From NCBI RefSeq assembly GCF_004295345.1, contig NZ_CP036200.1:2588501-2652500 (forward strand): a stretch of DNA of 64,000 nucleotides. Direction: 5' to 3'. Of the stretch, positions 31,666-41,606 are shown piece after piece. Position 1 is the stretch's first letter; every line of letters begins with the position of its first letter. The notes beneath the pieces are model-generated. The model did no database searches. It had not been told where the DNA came from and saw only the letters and a list, made by a program, of their open reading frames with translations. Source of the DNA: Shewanella maritima (lineage in GTDB: Bacteria; Pseudomonadota; Gammaproteobacteria; Enterobacterales; Shewanellaceae). Both the position numbers and the translations under genes were made by a program.

Positions 31666-32170
31666 TATTGCAGAACTTTCTAAGAAGTTCGAATATACCA
31701 GTGTCATGCAAGTCCCTCGGATTGAAAAAATCACCCTTAACATGGGTGTTGGTGAAGCTGTAGCAGACAAAAAAGTTATGGAGCACGCGCTTCGTGACAT
31801 GACTGCAATCGCTGGCCAAAAACCAGTTGTAACTGTAGCTCGTAAATCAGTTGCTGGTTTTAAAATCCGTGAAGGCTACCCGATTGGCTGTAAAGTTACC
31901 CTACGCGGTGAGCGTATGTGGGAATTCTTAGAGCGTTTAGTTGACATTGCAATCCCACGTATTCGTGACTTCCGTGGCCTAAGCGCAAAAGCGTTTGACG
32001 GTCGTGGTAACTACGCAATGGGCGTGCGTGAGCAGATCATCTTCCCAGAAATCGATTACGATAAAATCGATAAGATTCGTGGTATGGATATTGTTATCAC
32101 TACTACTGCGAAGAATGACGAAGAAGGTCGTGCTTTGTTAGACGCTTTTAACTTCCCATTTAAGAAATAA
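31631..32170 (+). CDS. rplE: 50S ribosomal protein L5
   Basis: L5 binds 5S rRNA and contacts P-site tRNA in the central protuberance. The 179 residues equal E. coli length. They begin [16 protein letters not shown] and contain the [13 protein letters not shown] signature and [18 protein letters not shown]. The start may lie inside the S8 control site. Confidence 0.97.
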   Translation: MAKLHDKYKETVIAELSKKFEYTSVMQVPRIEKITLNMGVGEAVADKKVMEHALRDMTAIAGQKPVVTVARKSVAGFKIREGYPIGCKVTLRGERMWEFLERLVDIAIPRIRDFRGLSAKAFDGRGNYAMGVREQIIFPEIDYDKIDKIRGMDIVITTTAKNDEEGRALLDAFNFPFKK

Positions 32171-32180
32171 GGGTAGCATA

Positions 32181-32486
32181 ATGGCAAAATCATCTATGAA
32201 AGCACGTGAAGCAAAGCGTGCGAAGCTAGTAGCTCAATATGCTGAAAAGCGTTTAGCTCTTAAAGCACTAATTGCACACCCAGACACTTCTGAAGAAGAT
32301 CGTTGGGATGCAGTGCTTAAGTTGCAAGCACTACCTCGTGATTCTAGCGCGTCGCGTCAACGCAACCGCTGTAATCAAACTGGTCGCCCACATGGTTACC
32401 TACGTAAGTTCGGCCTAAGCCGTATCAAATTACGTGAAGCTACCATGCGCGGTGAAGTTCCTGGTCTGCGTAAGGCCAGCTGGTAA
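32181..32486 (+). CDS. rpsN: 30S ribosomal protein S14 (zinc-independent form)
   Basis: S14 is a late-assembling head protein. The 101-residue protein is the long form without the CxxC-CxxC zinc ribbon of the short S14. The conserved core is [20 protein letters not shown] with the end [10 protein letters not shown], as in E. coli (101 residues). Confidence 0.97.
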   Translation: MAKSSMKAREAKRAKLVAQYAEKRLALKALIAHPDTSEEDRWDAVLKLQALPRDSSASRQRNRCNQTGRPHGYLRKFGLSRIKLREATMRGEVPGLRKASW

Positions 32487-32510
32487 GCACTTGTCACGGA
32501 GTAAGCTAAT

Positions 32511-32903
32511 ATGAGCATGCAAGATCCTATTGCGGATATGTTAACCCGTATTCGTAACGGCCAAGCTGCTAACCACGTATCTGTAAAGATGCCTTCAGCT
32601 AAGTTAAAAGTAGCAATCGCGAAATTACTTAAAGACGAAGGTTTCATTACTGACTACGCCGTAGCAGATGAGGCTAAGCCTGAATTAGAAATCACTTTAA
32701 AGTATTTCCAAGGCAAACCAGTCGTTGAGACTATCCAGCGCGTAAGTCGCCCAGGTCTTCGTATTTACAAAGGTAAAGACGAACTTCCTAAGGTGATGGG
32801 CGGTCTGGGTATCGCAATTGTTTCCACTTCTAAAGGCTTGATGACTGATCGTGCCGCCCGCCAACAAGGCACGGGTGGTGAGGTTATCTGCTACGTAGCG
32901 TAA
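32511..32903 (+). CDS. rpsH: 30S ribosomal protein S8
   Basis: S8 nucleates the 30S platform and represses the spc operon. The 130 residues equal E. coli length. They have [18 protein letters not shown] at the start and the C-terminal signature [20 protein letters not shown] that binds helix 21 and the spc mRNA. Confidence 0.97.
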   Translation: MSMQDPIADMLTRIRNGQAANHVSVKMPSAKLKVAIAKLLKDEGFITDYAVADEAKPELEITLKYFQGKPVVETIQRVSRPGLRIYKGKDELPKVMGGLGIAIVSTSKGLMTDRAARQQGTGGEVICYVA

Positions 32904-32913
32904 GGAGTTAGTA

Positions 32914-33447
32914 ATGTCTCGTGTTGCAAAAGCACCAGTCACTATCCCTGCAGGCGTAGAGGTGACTTTAAACGAACAGACTCTTACTGTTAAAGGCAGC
33001 AAAGGTAGTCTGACTCGAGTAATCAATGATGCAGTCATTGTTAAAGTTGAAGATGCACAAATCACCTTCGGTCCAGTTGAAGGCGCAGTTAACGCTTGGG
33101 CTCAAGCAGGTACTGCACGTGCATTAGTAAACAACATGGTTGTTGGTGTATCTCAAGGTTTCGAGAAGAAGCTAAAGCTAGTTGGTGTTGGTTACCGTGC
33201 GAAAGTACAAGGTAACGGTATCGACCTTACTTTAGGTTTCTCGCACCCACTAGTGCACGAACTACCGGAAGGCGTAAAAGCAGAATGTCCTAGCCAAACT
33301 GATATCACCCTTTCAGGTGTTGATAAGCAGTTAATCGGCCAAGTTGCTGCTGAAATTCGCGGCTACCGTCCACCAGAGCCTTACAAAGGTAAAGGTGTTC
33401 GCTATGCAGACGAACAAGTACGCCGTAAAGAGGCTAAGAAGAAGTAG
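32914..33447 (+). CDS. rplF: 50S ribosomal protein L6
   Basis: L6 supports the factor-binding region near the sarcin-ricin loop. The 177 residues equal E. coli length. Two repeated L6 domains are seen (about 1-82 and 83-177). The C-terminal signature [18 protein letters not shown] is present. AGGAG precedes it. Confidence 0.97.
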   Translation: MSRVAKAPVTIPAGVEVTLNEQTLTVKGSKGSLTRVINDAVIVKVEDAQITFGPVEGAVNAWAQAGTARALVNNMVVGVSQGFEKKLKLVGVGYRAKVQGNGIDLTLGFSHPLVHELPEGVKAECPSQTDITLSGVDKQLIGQVAAEIRGYRPPEPYKGKGVRYADEQVRRKEAKKK

Positions 33448-33457
33448 GTAACGCGAT

Positions 33458-33808
33458 ATGGATAAGAAAACATCTCGCTTACGTCGCGCTACTCGTGCAC
33501 GTAAGAAGATCCAAGAGCTAGGCGTGAACCGTCTGGTTGTACATCGTACACCACGTCACATTTATGCTCAGGTGATCAATCCTGAAGCTCAGGTGGTTGT
33601 AGCTGCTTCAACTGTTGAAAAAGCGGTTGCAGAGCAACTTAAGAGTACCGGTAACGTAGACGCGGCAAAAGCAATTGGTAAATTAGTTGCTGAGCGTGCG
33701 ATCGAAAAAGGCGTAGCAACTGTTGCGTTTGACCGTTCTGGTTTCAAGTATCACGGTCGTGTGGCTGCATTAGCAGACGCTGCTCGTGAAGCTGGCCTGA
33801 AGTTCTAA
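33458..33808 (+). CDS. rplR: 50S ribosomal protein L18
   Basis: L18 binds 5S rRNA in the central protuberance with L5. The 116 residues (117 in E. coli) begin [21 protein letters not shown]. They contain [11 protein letters not shown] and end with [24 protein letters not shown] residues typical of the family. Confidence 0.97.
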   Translation: MDKKTSRLRRATRARKKIQELGVNRLVVHRTPRHIYAQVINPEAQVVVAASTVEKAVAEQLKSTGNVDAAKAIGKLVAERAIEKGVATVAFDRSGFKYHGRVAALADAAREAGLKF

Positions 33809-33820
33809 GGGGTTATAAAA

Positions 33821-34324
33821 ATGGCTAAATTAGAAGCTCAGCAAAAAGACGATCTGCAAGAAAAACTGATTGCAGTAAATCGTGTTTCTAAAGTAGTTAA
33901 GGGCGGTCGTATCTTTAGCTTCACAGCACTAACTGTAGTGGGTGATGGTAACGGTAAGGTTGGCTATGGCTACGGTAAAGCACGTGAAGTTCCAGCTGCT
34001 ATTCAAAAAGCAATGGAAAAAGCACGTCGCAACATGGTTACTGTTGAACTGAACGGTGGTACTTTACATCACCCAGTTAAAGGTCGTCATACTGGTTCGC
34101 GTGTATACATGCAGCCAGCATCGGAAGGTACTGGTATTATTGCCGGTGGCGCAATGCGTGCCGTACTTGAAGTAGCAGGCGTTCATAACGTTCTGTCTAA
34201 AGCATACGGTTCTACTAACCCGATCAACATCGTTCGCGCAACTGTAGATGCGTTGGTGCACATGAAGTCACCAGCTCAAATCGCAGCTAAGCGTGGCCTG
34301 AATGTTGATGAAATTCGGGGGTAA
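33821..34324 (+). CDS. rpsE: 30S ribosomal protein S5
   Basis: S5 is part of the mRNA entry site and the accuracy centre. The 167 residues equal E. coli length. The dsRNA-binding-like N-terminal domain has [20 protein letters not shown], followed by [20 protein letters not shown]. The spectinomycin loop residues VKGGR read as wild type. Confidence 0.97.
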   Translation: MAKLEAQQKDDLQEKLIAVNRVSKVVKGGRIFSFTALTVVGDGNGKVGYGYGKAREVPAAIQKAMEKARRNMVTVELNGGTLHHPVKGRHTGSRVYMQPASEGTGIIAGGAMRAVLEVAGVHNVLSKAYGSTNPINIVRATVDALVHMKSPAQIAAKRGLNVDEIRG

Positions 34325-34330
34325 TGCACG

Positions 34331-34510
34331 ATGGCTAACACAATTAAAGTAACACAGACTAAAAGCAGCATCGGTCGCTTACCAAAGCACCGCGCTTGCT
34401 TGCTAGGCTTAGGTCTACGTCGTATTAATCACACTGTTGAAGTAGAAGATACTCCTTCTGTTCGCGGTATGATTAACAAGGTTTACTACATGGTTAAGGT
34501 GGAGGGTTAA
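34331..34510 (+). CDS. rpmD: 50S ribosomal protein L30
   Basis: A short gene encoding 59 residues, the E. coli length. The translation begins [20 protein letters not shown], followed by [15 protein letters not shown] and ending YYMVKVEG, the bacterial L30 pattern. L30 is a small 50S surface protein. It lies 6 nt after rpsE and 3 nt before rplO, its fixed place in the spc operon. Confidence 0.96.
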   Translation: MANTIKVTQTKSSIGRLPKHRACLLGLGLRRINHTVEVEDTPSVRGMINKVYYMVKVEG

Positions 34511-34513
34511 TAA

Positions 34514-34948
34514 ATGCGTTTAAATACTCTTTCTCCAGCTGCAGGTTCAAAATCTGCACCTAAGCGTGTAGGTCGTGGTATCGGTTCTGGTCTAGGTAAG
34601 ACTGCTGGTCGTGGTCACAAGGGACAAAAGTCTCGTAGTGGCGGTGGCGTACGCGTAGGTTTTGAAGGTGGTCAAATGCCACTTAAAATCCGTCTACCTA
34701 AATTCGGTTTTACCTCACGTAAAGCTTTGGTAACGGCTGAAGTTCGCTTGAGCGAACTAGCAAAAGTTAACGGTGATGTGATCGACTTAAACGCTCTGAA
34801 AGATGCGAATGTAATTACTCGCAACATCCAGTTTGCTAAAATCGTTCTTTCAGGTACCATTGAGCGCCCAGTGACCGTAAAAGGTCTTAAGGTAACCAAA
34901 GGTGCACGTGCAGCTGTAGAAGCTGCCGGCGGTAAGATCGAGGAATAA
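34514..34948 (+). CDS. rplO: 50S ribosomal protein L15
   Basis: L15 is a late 50S assembly protein with a long basic extension. The 144 residues equal E. coli length. They start [13 protein letters not shown], then the basic [17 protein letters not shown] stretch and [19 protein letters not shown]. The C-terminal globular domain ends in AGGKIEE. Confidence 0.97.
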   Translation: MRLNTLSPAAGSKSAPKRVGRGIGSGLGKTAGRGHKGQKSRSGGGVRVGFEGGQMPLKIRLPKFGFTSRKALVTAEVRLSELAKVNGDVIDLNALKDANVITRNIQFAKIVLSGTIERPVTVKGLKVTKGARAAVEAAGGKIEE

Positions 34949-34955
34949 TACGTCG

Positions 34956-36296
34956 ATGGCAAAACCAGGACTTGATTTAAAAAGCGCGAAAGGCGGCTTA
35001 TCTGAATTGAAAGCCCGTCTTCTGTTCGTGATTGGTGCAATTATCGTCTTTAGAGCCGGTTCGTTTGTACCAATTCCTGGTATTGACGCAGCTGTATTAG
35101 CCGAATTGTTTGCACAGCAAAAAGACACCATCTTGGGCATGTTTAACATGTTCTCAGGTGGTGCTTTAGAGCGTGCTTCTATCTTTGCATTAGGTATCAT
35201 GCCGTATATTTCGGCATCGATTATCATGCAGTTATTGACTGTTGTGCATCCAGCCCTTGCCGAACTGAAAAAGGAAGGCGAGTCTGGACGTAAGAAAATT
35301 AGTCAGTACACAAGATACGGTACATTAGTACTAGGTACGCTCCAATCAGTTGGTATTGCAACAGGTCTACCGAACCTGATGCCTGGCTTAGTTGCTAATC
35401 CAGGCCCAGCGTTCTACTTCGTTGCGATTGTGAGCTTAGTAACAGGAACCATGTTCCTGATGTGGCTAGGTGAGCAAATTACCGAGCGTGGTATTGGTAA
35501 TGGTATCTCGATTCTTATTTTCGCAGGTATTGTTGCTGGTTTACCATCGGCTATCGGCCAAACGGCTGAGCAAGCGCGTCAAGGTGACTTGAATGTTTTG
35601 CTACTATTGCTACTAGCGGTAATCGTATTTGCTGTAACTTATTTGGTAGTGTTTGTTGAGCGTGGTCAACGTCGTATTGTCGTTAACTATGCAAAGCGTC
35701 AGCAGGGCCGTAAGGTGTTTGCTGCTCAAAGCACGCACTTACCATTAAAAGTGAACATGGCTGGTGTAATCCCGCCTATTTTCGCGTCAAGCATTATTTT
35801 GTTCCCAGGCACACTGGCTCAGTGGTTTGGTCAAAATGAGTCGATGTCTTGGTTAAGTGATTTCGCATTAGCGGTGTCACCAGGCCAGCCACTGTACTCA
35901 CTGCTTTACGCGGTTGCGATTATCTTCTTCTGTTTCTTCTATACTGCGTTGGTATTTAACCCACGTGAGACAGCAGACAACTTGAAGAAAAGTGGTGCAT
36001 TCATTCCAGGTATCCGTCCGGGTGAACAGACCTCGCGTTACATTGATAAAGTAATGACCCGCCTAACTTTGGCTGGCGCTATTTACATTACCTTTATCTG
36101 TTTAATTCCGGAGTTCATGTTAATTGCATGGCAAGTACAGTTCTATTTTGGCGGTACTTCACTACTAATTATCGTAGTTGTAATCATGGACTTCATGGCT
36201 CAGGTTCAGACCCATATGATGTCTCATCAGTATGAGTCTGTTATGAAGAAAGCTAATCTTGTGAACAAAGCGAATTTAGATCGCTTTGGTAAATAA
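34956..36296 (+). CDS. secY: Protein translocase subunit SecY
   Basis: SecY is the channel subunit of the SecYEG inner-membrane translocon. The 446 residues (443 in E. coli) have about ten hydrophobic segments, the first near 22-40. [15 protein letters not shown] is in TM2, [10 protein letters not shown] in TM4 and the conserved cytosolic loop, and [13 protein letters not shown] in TM7. It is placed after rplO, as in all proteobacterial spc operons, and pairs functionally with secE at 8878. Confidence 0.97.
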   Translation: MAKPGLDLKSAKGGLSELKARLLFVIGAIIVFRAGSFVPIPGIDAAVLAELFAQQKDTILGMFNMFSGGALERASIFALGIMPYISASIIMQLLTVVHPALAELKKEGESGRKKISQYTRYGTLVLGTLQSVGIATGLPNLMPGLVANPGPAFYFVAIVSLVTGTMFLMWLGEQITERGIGNGISILIFAGIVAGLPSAIGQTAEQARQGDLNVLLLLLLAVIVFAVTYLVVFVERGQRRIVVNYAKRQQGRKVFAAQSTHLPLKVNMAGVIPPIFASSIILFPGTLAQWFGQNESMSWLSDFALAVSPGQPLYSLLYAVAIIFFCFFYTALVFNPRETADNLKKSGAFIPGIRPGEQTSRYIDKVMTRLTLAGAIYITFICLIPEFMLIAWQVQFYFGGTSLLIIVVVIMDFMAQVQTHMMSHQYESVMKKANLVNKANLDRFGK

Positions 36297-36318
36297 GATT
36301 GCTTAACGGAGTGATGAA

Positions 36319-36432
36319 ATGAAAGTTCGAGCTTCCGTGAAGAAGATCTGCCGTAACTGCAAGATCGTCAAACGTAGCGGCGTTGTTCGCGTGATTTGTG
36401 TTGAACCTAAACACAAACAGCGTCAAGGCTAG
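36319..36432 (+). CDS. rpmJ: 50S ribosomal protein L36 (zinc-binding form)
   Basis: A short gene for 37 residues starting [20 protein letters not shown]. Cys11, Cys14, Cys27 and His32 form the zinc knuckle of the C+ type, one residue shorter than E. coli L36 in the last loop. The ATG at 36319 has ACGGAG upstream. It is the last gene of the spc operon and is followed by a GC-rich hairpin before the alpha operon leader. Confidence 0.95.
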   Translation: MKVRASVKKICRNCKIVKRSGVVRVICVEPKHKQRQG

Positions 36433-36440
36433 AAAAAAGT

Positions 36441-36465
36441 TGGTCAGCCCTGTCCGGGCTGACCA
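36441..36465 (+). promoter_or_regulatory. Hairpin between spc and alpha operons
   Basis: TGGTCAGCCC (36441-36450) pairs perfectly with 36456-36465 around a 5-nt loop. A six-A run precedes it but AAAATATTG follows, so there is no T run on the plus strand. It is more likely a leaky or processing element than a terminator. Confidence 0.5.
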
Positions 36466-36473
36466 AAATATTG

Positions 36474-36560
36474 TTTGCAAATTTGTCGTCTGTCGAGTAT
36501 CCTTTCGGGCTTTTCGCAGATGACCTTTAACATTTAAGGAGTGCATAGTGGCCCGTATCG
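36474..36560 (+). promoter_or_regulatory. Alpha operon ribosome-binding-site pseudoknot (S4 target)
   Basis: The leader keeps the conserved pieces of the alpha-operon RNA: TTTGCAAATTTG, GAGTATCCTTTCGGGCTTTTC, then TAAGGAGTGCATAGTGGCCCG around the GTG start of rpsM. In E. coli S4 traps this pseudoknot and represses rpsM, rpsK, rpsD and rplQ. Confidence 0.8.
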
Positions 36561-36904
36561 CTGGCATTAACATTCCTGATCAAAAGCATACAGTCATTGC
36601 ATTGACTGCTATCTTCGGTATTGGACGTACGCGCGCAAAAGCAATTTGTGCTGCTACTTCAATCGCTGAAGACGCTAAGATCAAGGAATTGAGCGAAGCT
36701 CAAATCGACACCCTACGCGAAGAAGTTGCCAAATACGAAGTAGAAGGTGACTTACGTCGTGAGATTTCTATGAACATCAAGCGTCTTATGGACCTTGGTT
36801 GTTACCGTGGTCTCCGCCATCGTCGTAGCCTGCCTCTTCGTGGGCAACGTACTAAGACCAATGCGCGTACGCGTAAAGGTCCACGTAAACCAATTAGAAA
36901 GTAA
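36548..36904 (+). CDS. rpsM: 30S ribosomal protein S13
   Basis: S13 lies at the head of the 30S subunit and bridges to the 50S. The 118 residues equal E. coli length. They begin [14 protein letters not shown] from a GTG codon, as in E. coli, inside the S4-regulated pseudoknot. The C-terminal [17 protein letters not shown] contacts P-site tRNA. Confidence 0.97.
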   Translation: MARIAGINIPDQKHTVIALTAIFGIGRTRAKAICAATSIAEDAKIKELSEAQIDTLREEVAKYEVEGDLRREISMNIKRLMDLGCYRGLRHRRSLPLRGQRTKTNARTRKGPRKPIRK

Positions 36905-36921
36905 CGGGAAGGTAAACCAAA

Positions 36922-37314
36922 ATGGCTAAAGTTCCGTCACGTTCTCCGCGTAAGCGCGTACGTAAACAGGTTGCAGATGGCATGGCTCATATCCATGCGT
37001 CTTTCAACAACACAATCGTAACCATTACCGATCGTCAAGGTAATGCTTTATCTTGGGCTACCTCAGGTGGTTCTGGTTTCCGTGGTTCACGTAAATCAAC
37101 CCCATTTGCTGCACAGGTTGCAGCAGAGCGTGCAGGTGTTGCCGCACAAGATTATGGTGTTAAAAACCTTGAAGTTTTTGTGAAGGGTCCAGGTCCAGGA
37201 CGTGAATCAGCGATTCGCGCACTGAACGCAGTTGGTTATAAAATTACCAACATTACTGATGTGACACCTATCCCTCACAATGGTTGTCGTCCACCTAAAA
37301 AACGTCGTGTATAA
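36922..37314 (+). CDS. rpsK: 30S ribosomal protein S11
   Basis: S11 forms the platform near the mRNA exit. The 130 residues (129 in E. coli) contain [19 protein letters not shown] and the signature [14 protein letters not shown], and end in [13 protein letters not shown], which carries the Asn-Gly site of isoaspartate formation. Confidence 0.97.
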   Translation: MAKVPSRSPRKRVRKQVADGMAHIHASFNNTIVTITDRQGNALSWATSGGSGFRGSRKSTPFAAQVAAERAGVAAQDYGVKNLEVFVKGPGPGRESAIRALNAVGYKITNITDVTPIPHNGCRPPKKRRV

Positions 37315-37343
37315 CAGCGTTATAGGATAGTTGGAGAAAGATC

Positions 37344-37964
37344 ATGGCAAGATACTTGGGTCCTAAGCTCAAGCTCAGCCGCCGAGAAGGTACTGACCTT
37401 TTCTTAAAAAGCGGTGTGAGAGCAATCGATTCGAAGTGTAAGCTTGAAGCTGCACCAGGACAACACGGCGCTCGTAAGCCTCGTTTGTCTGAGTACGGTT
37501 TACAATTACGCGAGAAACAAAAAGTTCGTCGTATTTACGGTGTGCTAGAAAAGCAATTCCGTAACTACTATAAAGAAGCTGCACGTCTAAAAGGTAATAC
37601 TGGTGAAAACCTATTACAACTTTTAGAAGTACGCCTAGATAACGTTGTTTATCGTATGGGTTTTGGTGCTACTCGTGCAGAATCACGTCAGCTAGTAAGC
37701 CATAAAGCAGTTATGGTTAACGGTCGTGTTGTTAACATTCCGTCATTCAAAGTGTCTGCGAATGATGTTGTAAGCATCCGTGAAAAATCACGCAACCAAG
37801 CTCGTATCAAAGCGGCTTTAGAAGTTGCTGGTCAACGCGAAAAGCCTACTTGGGTAGAAGTCGACAATGCGAAAATGGAAGGTGCTTTCAAGCGTCTACC
37901 AGAACGTAGCGATTTGTCTGCGGATATTAACGAACAGCTGATCGTCGAGCTTTACTCTAAGTAA
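37344..37964 (+). CDS. rpsD: 30S ribosomal protein S4
   Basis: S4 starts 30S assembly and represses the alpha operon. The 206 residues equal E. coli length. They have [19 protein letters not shown], the [24 protein letters not shown]4 domain region near 95-118 and a long C-terminal domain. It lacks the zinc cysteines found in some S4 variants. Confidence 0.97.
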   Translation: MARYLGPKLKLSRREGTDLFLKSGVRAIDSKCKLEAAPGQHGARKPRLSEYGLQLREKQKVRRIYGVLEKQFRNYYKEAARLKGNTGENLLQLLEVRLDNVVYRMGFGATRAESRQLVSHKAVMVNGRVVNIPSFKVSANDVVSIREKSRNQARIKAALEVAGQREKPTWVEVDNAKMEGAFKRLPERSDLSADINEQLIVELYSK

Positions 37965-37988
37965 AGCTAACAAACAAGAGAGGACACA

Positions 37989-38978
37989 ATGCAGGGTTCT
38001 GTTACAGAATTTCTTAAACCGCGTCTCGTTGATATTGAGCAGGTTAATTCAACACGCGCTAAAGTTACACTAGAGCCATTAGAACGTGGTTTTGGCCATA
38101 CCTTAGGTAACGCGTTGCGTCGCATCCTATTATCATCAATGCCAGGCTGTGCTGTCACAGAGGTGGAAATTGATGGTGTGCTGCACGAATACAGCAGCAA
38201 GGAAGGCGTGCAAGAAGATATCCTTGAAATACTACTAAACCTTAAAGGTTTAGCAGTAACAATTGAGGGTAAAGATGAAGCTTTACTTACCCTAAGTAAG
38301 TCAGGCGCAGGCCCTGTTACAGCAGCAGATATTACTCATGACGGCGATGTAGCTGTTATGAATCCGGATCATGTTATCTGTCATTTGACTGGTAATCATG
38401 ACATTAGCATGCGTATTCGCGTTGAGCGTGGTCGCGGTTATGTTCCAGCTTCGGCTCGTGCACAAACTGAAGACGATGATCGCCCAATCGGTCGCTTGCT
38501 AGTAGACGCTTCTTTCTCACCAGTAGCTCGCATTGCTTACAATGTAGAAGCTGCTCGTGTTGAACAGCGCACTGACTTAGATAAACTCGTTATCGATATG
38601 ACAACCAATGGTACTATCGATCCTGAGGAAGCTATCCGTCGCTCAGCAACTATCCTAGCTGAACAGCTAGATGCGTTTGTTGAACTACGTGATGTGACTG
38701 AGCAGCCGCCAGAAGAAGTTAAACCGGAGTTTGACCCAATTCTGTTGCGTCCTGTCGACGATTTAGAGCTAACCGTACGTTCGGCTAACTGTTTGAAAGC
38801 CGAAGCGATTCATTACATCGGAGATCTAGTACAGCGCACTGAAGTTGAGCTGCTTAAGACTCCTAACTTAGGTAAGAAGTCTCTTACTGAAATTAAGGAT
38901 GTGTTAGCGTCTCGCGGACTGTCGTTAGGTATGCGTCTAGAAAACTGGCCACCGGCTAGTTTAGCAGACGACCTATAA
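37989..38978 (+). CDS. rpoA: DNA-directed RNA polymerase subunit alpha
   Basis: Alpha dimerises to begin RNA polymerase assembly and binds UP elements and activators. The 329 residues equal E. coli length. The N-terminal domain has [18 protein letters not shown] near 33-50. The C-terminal domain has [19 protein letters not shown] near 255-273, holding the Arg265 equivalent for DNA contact, and [16 protein letters not shown]. It sits between rpsD and rplQ as usual. Confidence 0.98.
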   Translation: MQGSVTEFLKPRLVDIEQVNSTRAKVTLEPLERGFGHTLGNALRRILLSSMPGCAVTEVEIDGVLHEYSSKEGVQEDILEILLNLKGLAVTIEGKDEALLTLSKSGAGPVTAADITHDGDVAVMNPDHVICHLTGNHDISMRIRVERGRGYVPASARAQTEDDDRPIGRLLVDASFSPVARIAYNVEAARVEQRTDLDKLVIDMTTNGTIDPEEAIRRSATILAEQLDAFVELRDVTEQPPEEVKPEFDPILLRPVDDLELTVRSANCLKAEAIHYIGDLVQRTEVELLKTPNLGKKSLTEIKDVLASRGLSLGMRLENWPPASLADDL

Positions 38979-39018
38979 GTTCTCAGGTTAGTACAGATTT
39001 AGGTATAAGGATTAGGTC

Positions 39019-39414
39019 ATGCGCCATCGTAAGAGTGGTCGTCAACTGAACCGCAACAGCAGTCATCGTCAAGCTATGTTCCGTAACATGGCTGGCTCAC
39101 TAGTTCGTCATGAGATCATCAAGACAACTGTAGCTAAAGCGAAAGAACTGCGTAGCGTAGTTGAGCCTCTAATAACACTAGCTAAAGTAGACAGCGTTGC
39201 AAACCGCCGTTTAGCTTTCGCTCGTACCCGCGACGCTGAAGTTGTAGGTAAGTTATTCACAGAATTGGGTCCACGCTTCCAGGAACGTCCTGGTGGTTAC
39301 ACTCGTATTCTTAAATGCGGTCTTCGTACCGGTGATAAAGCCCCAATGGCTTACATCGAGTTAGTAGGTCGTCCAGAAGTTGCTGAAACTGAAGAAGTAG
39401 AAGCAGCTGAGTAA
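39019..39414 (+). CDS. rplQ: 50S ribosomal protein L17
   Basis: L17 is located near the tunnel exit. The 131 residues (127 in E. coli) begin [20 protein letters not shown] and end with an acidic tail ([14 protein letters not shown]) that is slightly longer than in E. coli. It is the last gene of the alpha operon. Confidence 0.97.
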   Translation: MRHRKSGRQLNRNSSHRQAMFRNMAGSLVRHEIIKTTVAKAKELRSVVEPLITLAKVDSVANRRLAFARTRDAEVVGKLFTELGPRFQERPGGYTRILKCGLRTGDKAPMAYIELVGRPEVAETEEVEAAE

Positions 39415-39431
39415 TACTTAGTATTACATTG

Positions 39432-39460
39432 AAAAAACCGAGCTTAGGCTCGGTTTTTTT
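39432..39460 (+). terminator. Intrinsic terminator of the alpha operon
   Basis: Six A, CCGAGC, a TTAG loop, GCTCGG and seven T, 17 nt after rplQ. Confidence 0.93.
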
Positions 39461-39639
39461 ATGCCCAAAATTTGTTGCGCGCTATCAGCTTTTGCCTCTG
39501 GATTAGTCCCAGCTAGCTCAACCCCAGTTGCTGTTCTTTTGGTTATTAAACCCGAATTAACCCGCTTGTCATCTTATTGTCCTTGCTTTTACCGAGTGCC
39601 TTGCCTAAGTTACTAGCACTTGCTTTATAGGGAGCCGTA

Positions 39640-40917
39640 ATGAAAGTTGAAATGATCTGCACTGGTGAAGAGGTGCTGTTGGGCCAAATTGTCGATACTA
39701 ACGCAGCGTGGGTTGCCAATGCGCTGATGGATATTGGCATTGAAATGCAACATAGGGTTACCGTTGGCGACCGCATGCAAGACCTAGTTGATGCTTTTCG
39801 TGAGCGTAGTCAGCATGCTGATGTCATCATTGTTAATGGCGGATTAGGTCCAACAACGGATGACATGTCAGCTGCCGCTATGGCAACCGCTAAGGGTGAA
39901 CAATTAGTCGAGAATAAAGAGTGGATATCCCGTCTTGAGGCCTGGTATCAGCGAAGTGGCAGGCAGATGCCTGAAAGTAATCGTAAACAAGCCTTGCTTC
40001 CCCAGTCTGCTGTTATGGTAGATAACCCTGTAGGTACCGCCTGCGGCTTTCGAGTTAAACTGAATAATGCCTGGTTATTCTTCACCCCTGGTGTACCATT
40101 CGAGCTTAAGCAGATGATAAATGAGCAGTTTATTCCGTTTATTCAGAACGAGCTCGGAGCCAAAACCAACACCAAGATCACTAAGCTGTTAACCATAGGT
40201 CAGGGAGAATCCGCACTGCAAGACCAATTATCAACGCTGTCGTTGCCCGACGGAATTGAGTTAGGCTACCGCTCCTCAATGCCTCATATTGACGTTAAGA
40301 TTTTCGCCCGTGGTGACCAAGCAATCAACAAGCTCGCTAAGGTGACAAAAGTTATTAAAGCAAATCTAGGAGATGTCGTGGTGGCTACCGAGCGCGCAAC
40401 CCTTGCTGAGGAGATCCATCACCGTTTGTTCCAATCAGGCATAAGCTTGGCGTTAGCTGAGTCTTGTACCGGAGGCTTGCTCGCCAGCCAGCTAGTCGAT
40501 TTTCCTGGTAGCTCTTCCTATTTGCATCATGGGCTAGTTACCTATAGTAATGAGTCTAAAGTGCAGTTACTTGGGGTGAAGCCACAAACCTTGGATGATC
40601 ATGGTGCAGTGTCGATAAAAACGGTTGAGGAAATGGCCGAAGGCGTTCGAGGTCTACTTGATAGTGATTACGCGTTAGCTACTAGCGGTATCGCAGGCCC
40701 TGATGGTGGGACCGATGAAAAGCCAGTTGGCACAGTAGCAATCGCATTAGCTGTTAAGGGTGGCGGCGTTCACAGCCAAATGCTTAAGTTCCCAATTAAG
40801 AAACGAGATATTATTCGCGGTGTGAGCGCTGCGGTAGCCTACGATATGCTGCGTAGAGCCTTGTTAGGTGAAGCGGTTATTGTCGATTACCCATCGTATT
40901 ATCGCTATCCAAAGTAG
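39640..40917 (+). CDS. cinA: CinA family protein, NMN amidohydrolase (PncC) domain
   Basis: The 425 residues hold an N-terminal molybdopterin-binding-like domain (about 1-170, [29 protein letters not shown]). The C-terminal PncC domain (about 258-420) has the catalytic serine motif AESCTGG at S275 and [10 protein letters not shown]. PncC deamidates nicotinamide mononucleotide in the pyridine nucleotide cycle. The N-terminal domain acts as an ADP-ribose pyrophosphatase in some CinA proteins. The start is the ATG at 39640 with AGGGAG upstream. It is alone, between the alpha operon terminator and a convergent lipoprotein gene. The 222-bp gap before it shows no other gene. Confidence 0.93.
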   Translation: MKVEMICTGEEVLLGQIVDTNAAWVANALMDIGIEMQHRVTVGDRMQDLVDAFRERSQHADVIIVNGGLGPTTDDMSAAAMATAKGEQLVENKEWISRLEAWYQRSGRQMPESNRKQALLPQSAVMVDNPVGTACGFRVKLNNAWLFFTPGVPFELKQMINEQFIPFIQNELGAKTNTKITKLLTIGQGESALQDQLSTLSLPDGIELGYRSSMPHIDVKIFARGDQAINKLAKVTKVIKANLGDVVVATERATLAEEIHHRLFQSGISLALAESCTGGLLASQLVDFPGSSSYLHHGLVTYSNESKVQLLGVKPQTLDDHGAVSIKTVEEMAEGVRGLLDSDYALATSGIAGPDGGTDEKPVGTVAIALAVKGGGVHSQMLKFPIKKRDIIRGVSAAVAYDMLRRALLGEAVIVDYPSYYRYPK

Positions 40918-41016
40918 CCAATATCTAGGCTAAAGCGGTATAGATGGTGTCCTAAGCAATATAGATAGCGATGTAAGTAACATAGCTAGGCAGTGCAGTG
41001 TTTAGTCACAGCTTAG

Positions 41017-41568
41017 CTAAAATTTAATGACAATTTTACCTTTCTCGACTTTAATCTCTTCCGCGAATTTTGCCATTAATGCTTGATTGCTATCGCGTTC
41101 GTCTAGGGTGTAGACAGGCTGCGTTTGTAAAAAACTGCTGACGAAATTGATTAACTGAGGTGAGATCTGTTTAAGTGCGTTTTCGACTTCTTTTGGCTCA
41201 GCGCTCACCTCGGTCATGTTTAGCCCTCGCAAGTAAATACTCTTTGAGGATTTTTCGTACCAAGGCGTTGCCTCAAAAGTTAACGTTAACCTTGCAGACA
41301 AAGGCATCAGCGGATTATTGACCGACACCTTGGCATTGGCGGTTAACGCCATAATGTCAGGCTTATCACCTAAGCTTACTTCCATGTCATTGAGGTTAAT
41401 CGACATACCAATTAAACGGTTGCCCTGATTGACCTCAAAGTGCATTTCTTTGTTTAAGTGCTTCTCTATCTCACGCTCGCTAATACTGTATTGGCTAGCA
41501 CAGCCAGCCAATACAGATAAGCTTGCGATAGTTAACCATTTAGCGAGGTGCTGTAGCGGTAAACCCAT
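41017..41568 (-). CDS. DUF1439 lipoprotein, YceB-like
   Basis: The 183-residue protein has a lipoprotein signal with lipobox LAGC (Cys23). The mature part is rich in beta pattern, containing YSISEREIEKHLNKEMHFE and a repeat-like alternation of hydrophobic residues. This resembles the DUF1439 family of E. coli YceB, an outer-membrane-directed lipoprotein of unknown role, possibly lipid binding. It is convergent with cinA (99-bp gap without clear terminator) and lies 38 bp downstream of ppc on the same strand, so it may be read from the ppc promoter. Function not known. Confidence 0.75.
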   Translation of the reverse strand: MGLPLQHLAKWLTIASLSVLAGCASQYSISEREIEKHLNKEMHFEVNQGNRLIGMSINLNDMEVSLGDKPDIMALTANAKVSVNNPLMPLSARLTLTFEATPWYEKSSKSIYLRGLNMTEVSAEPKEVENALKQISPQLINFVSSFLQTQPVYTLDERDSNQALMAKFAEEIKVEKGKIVIKF

Positions 41569-41606
41569 AGATTAGCCCTTACTCCTTAGCGCTTTATCTT
41601 TAAAAG

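Noticed and set aside
40918..41016. Repeated TAGATAG/TAGCTAG words between cinA and the lipoprotein gene
   Set aside because: Too irregular for a repeat array. No stem with T run, so no terminator is called.
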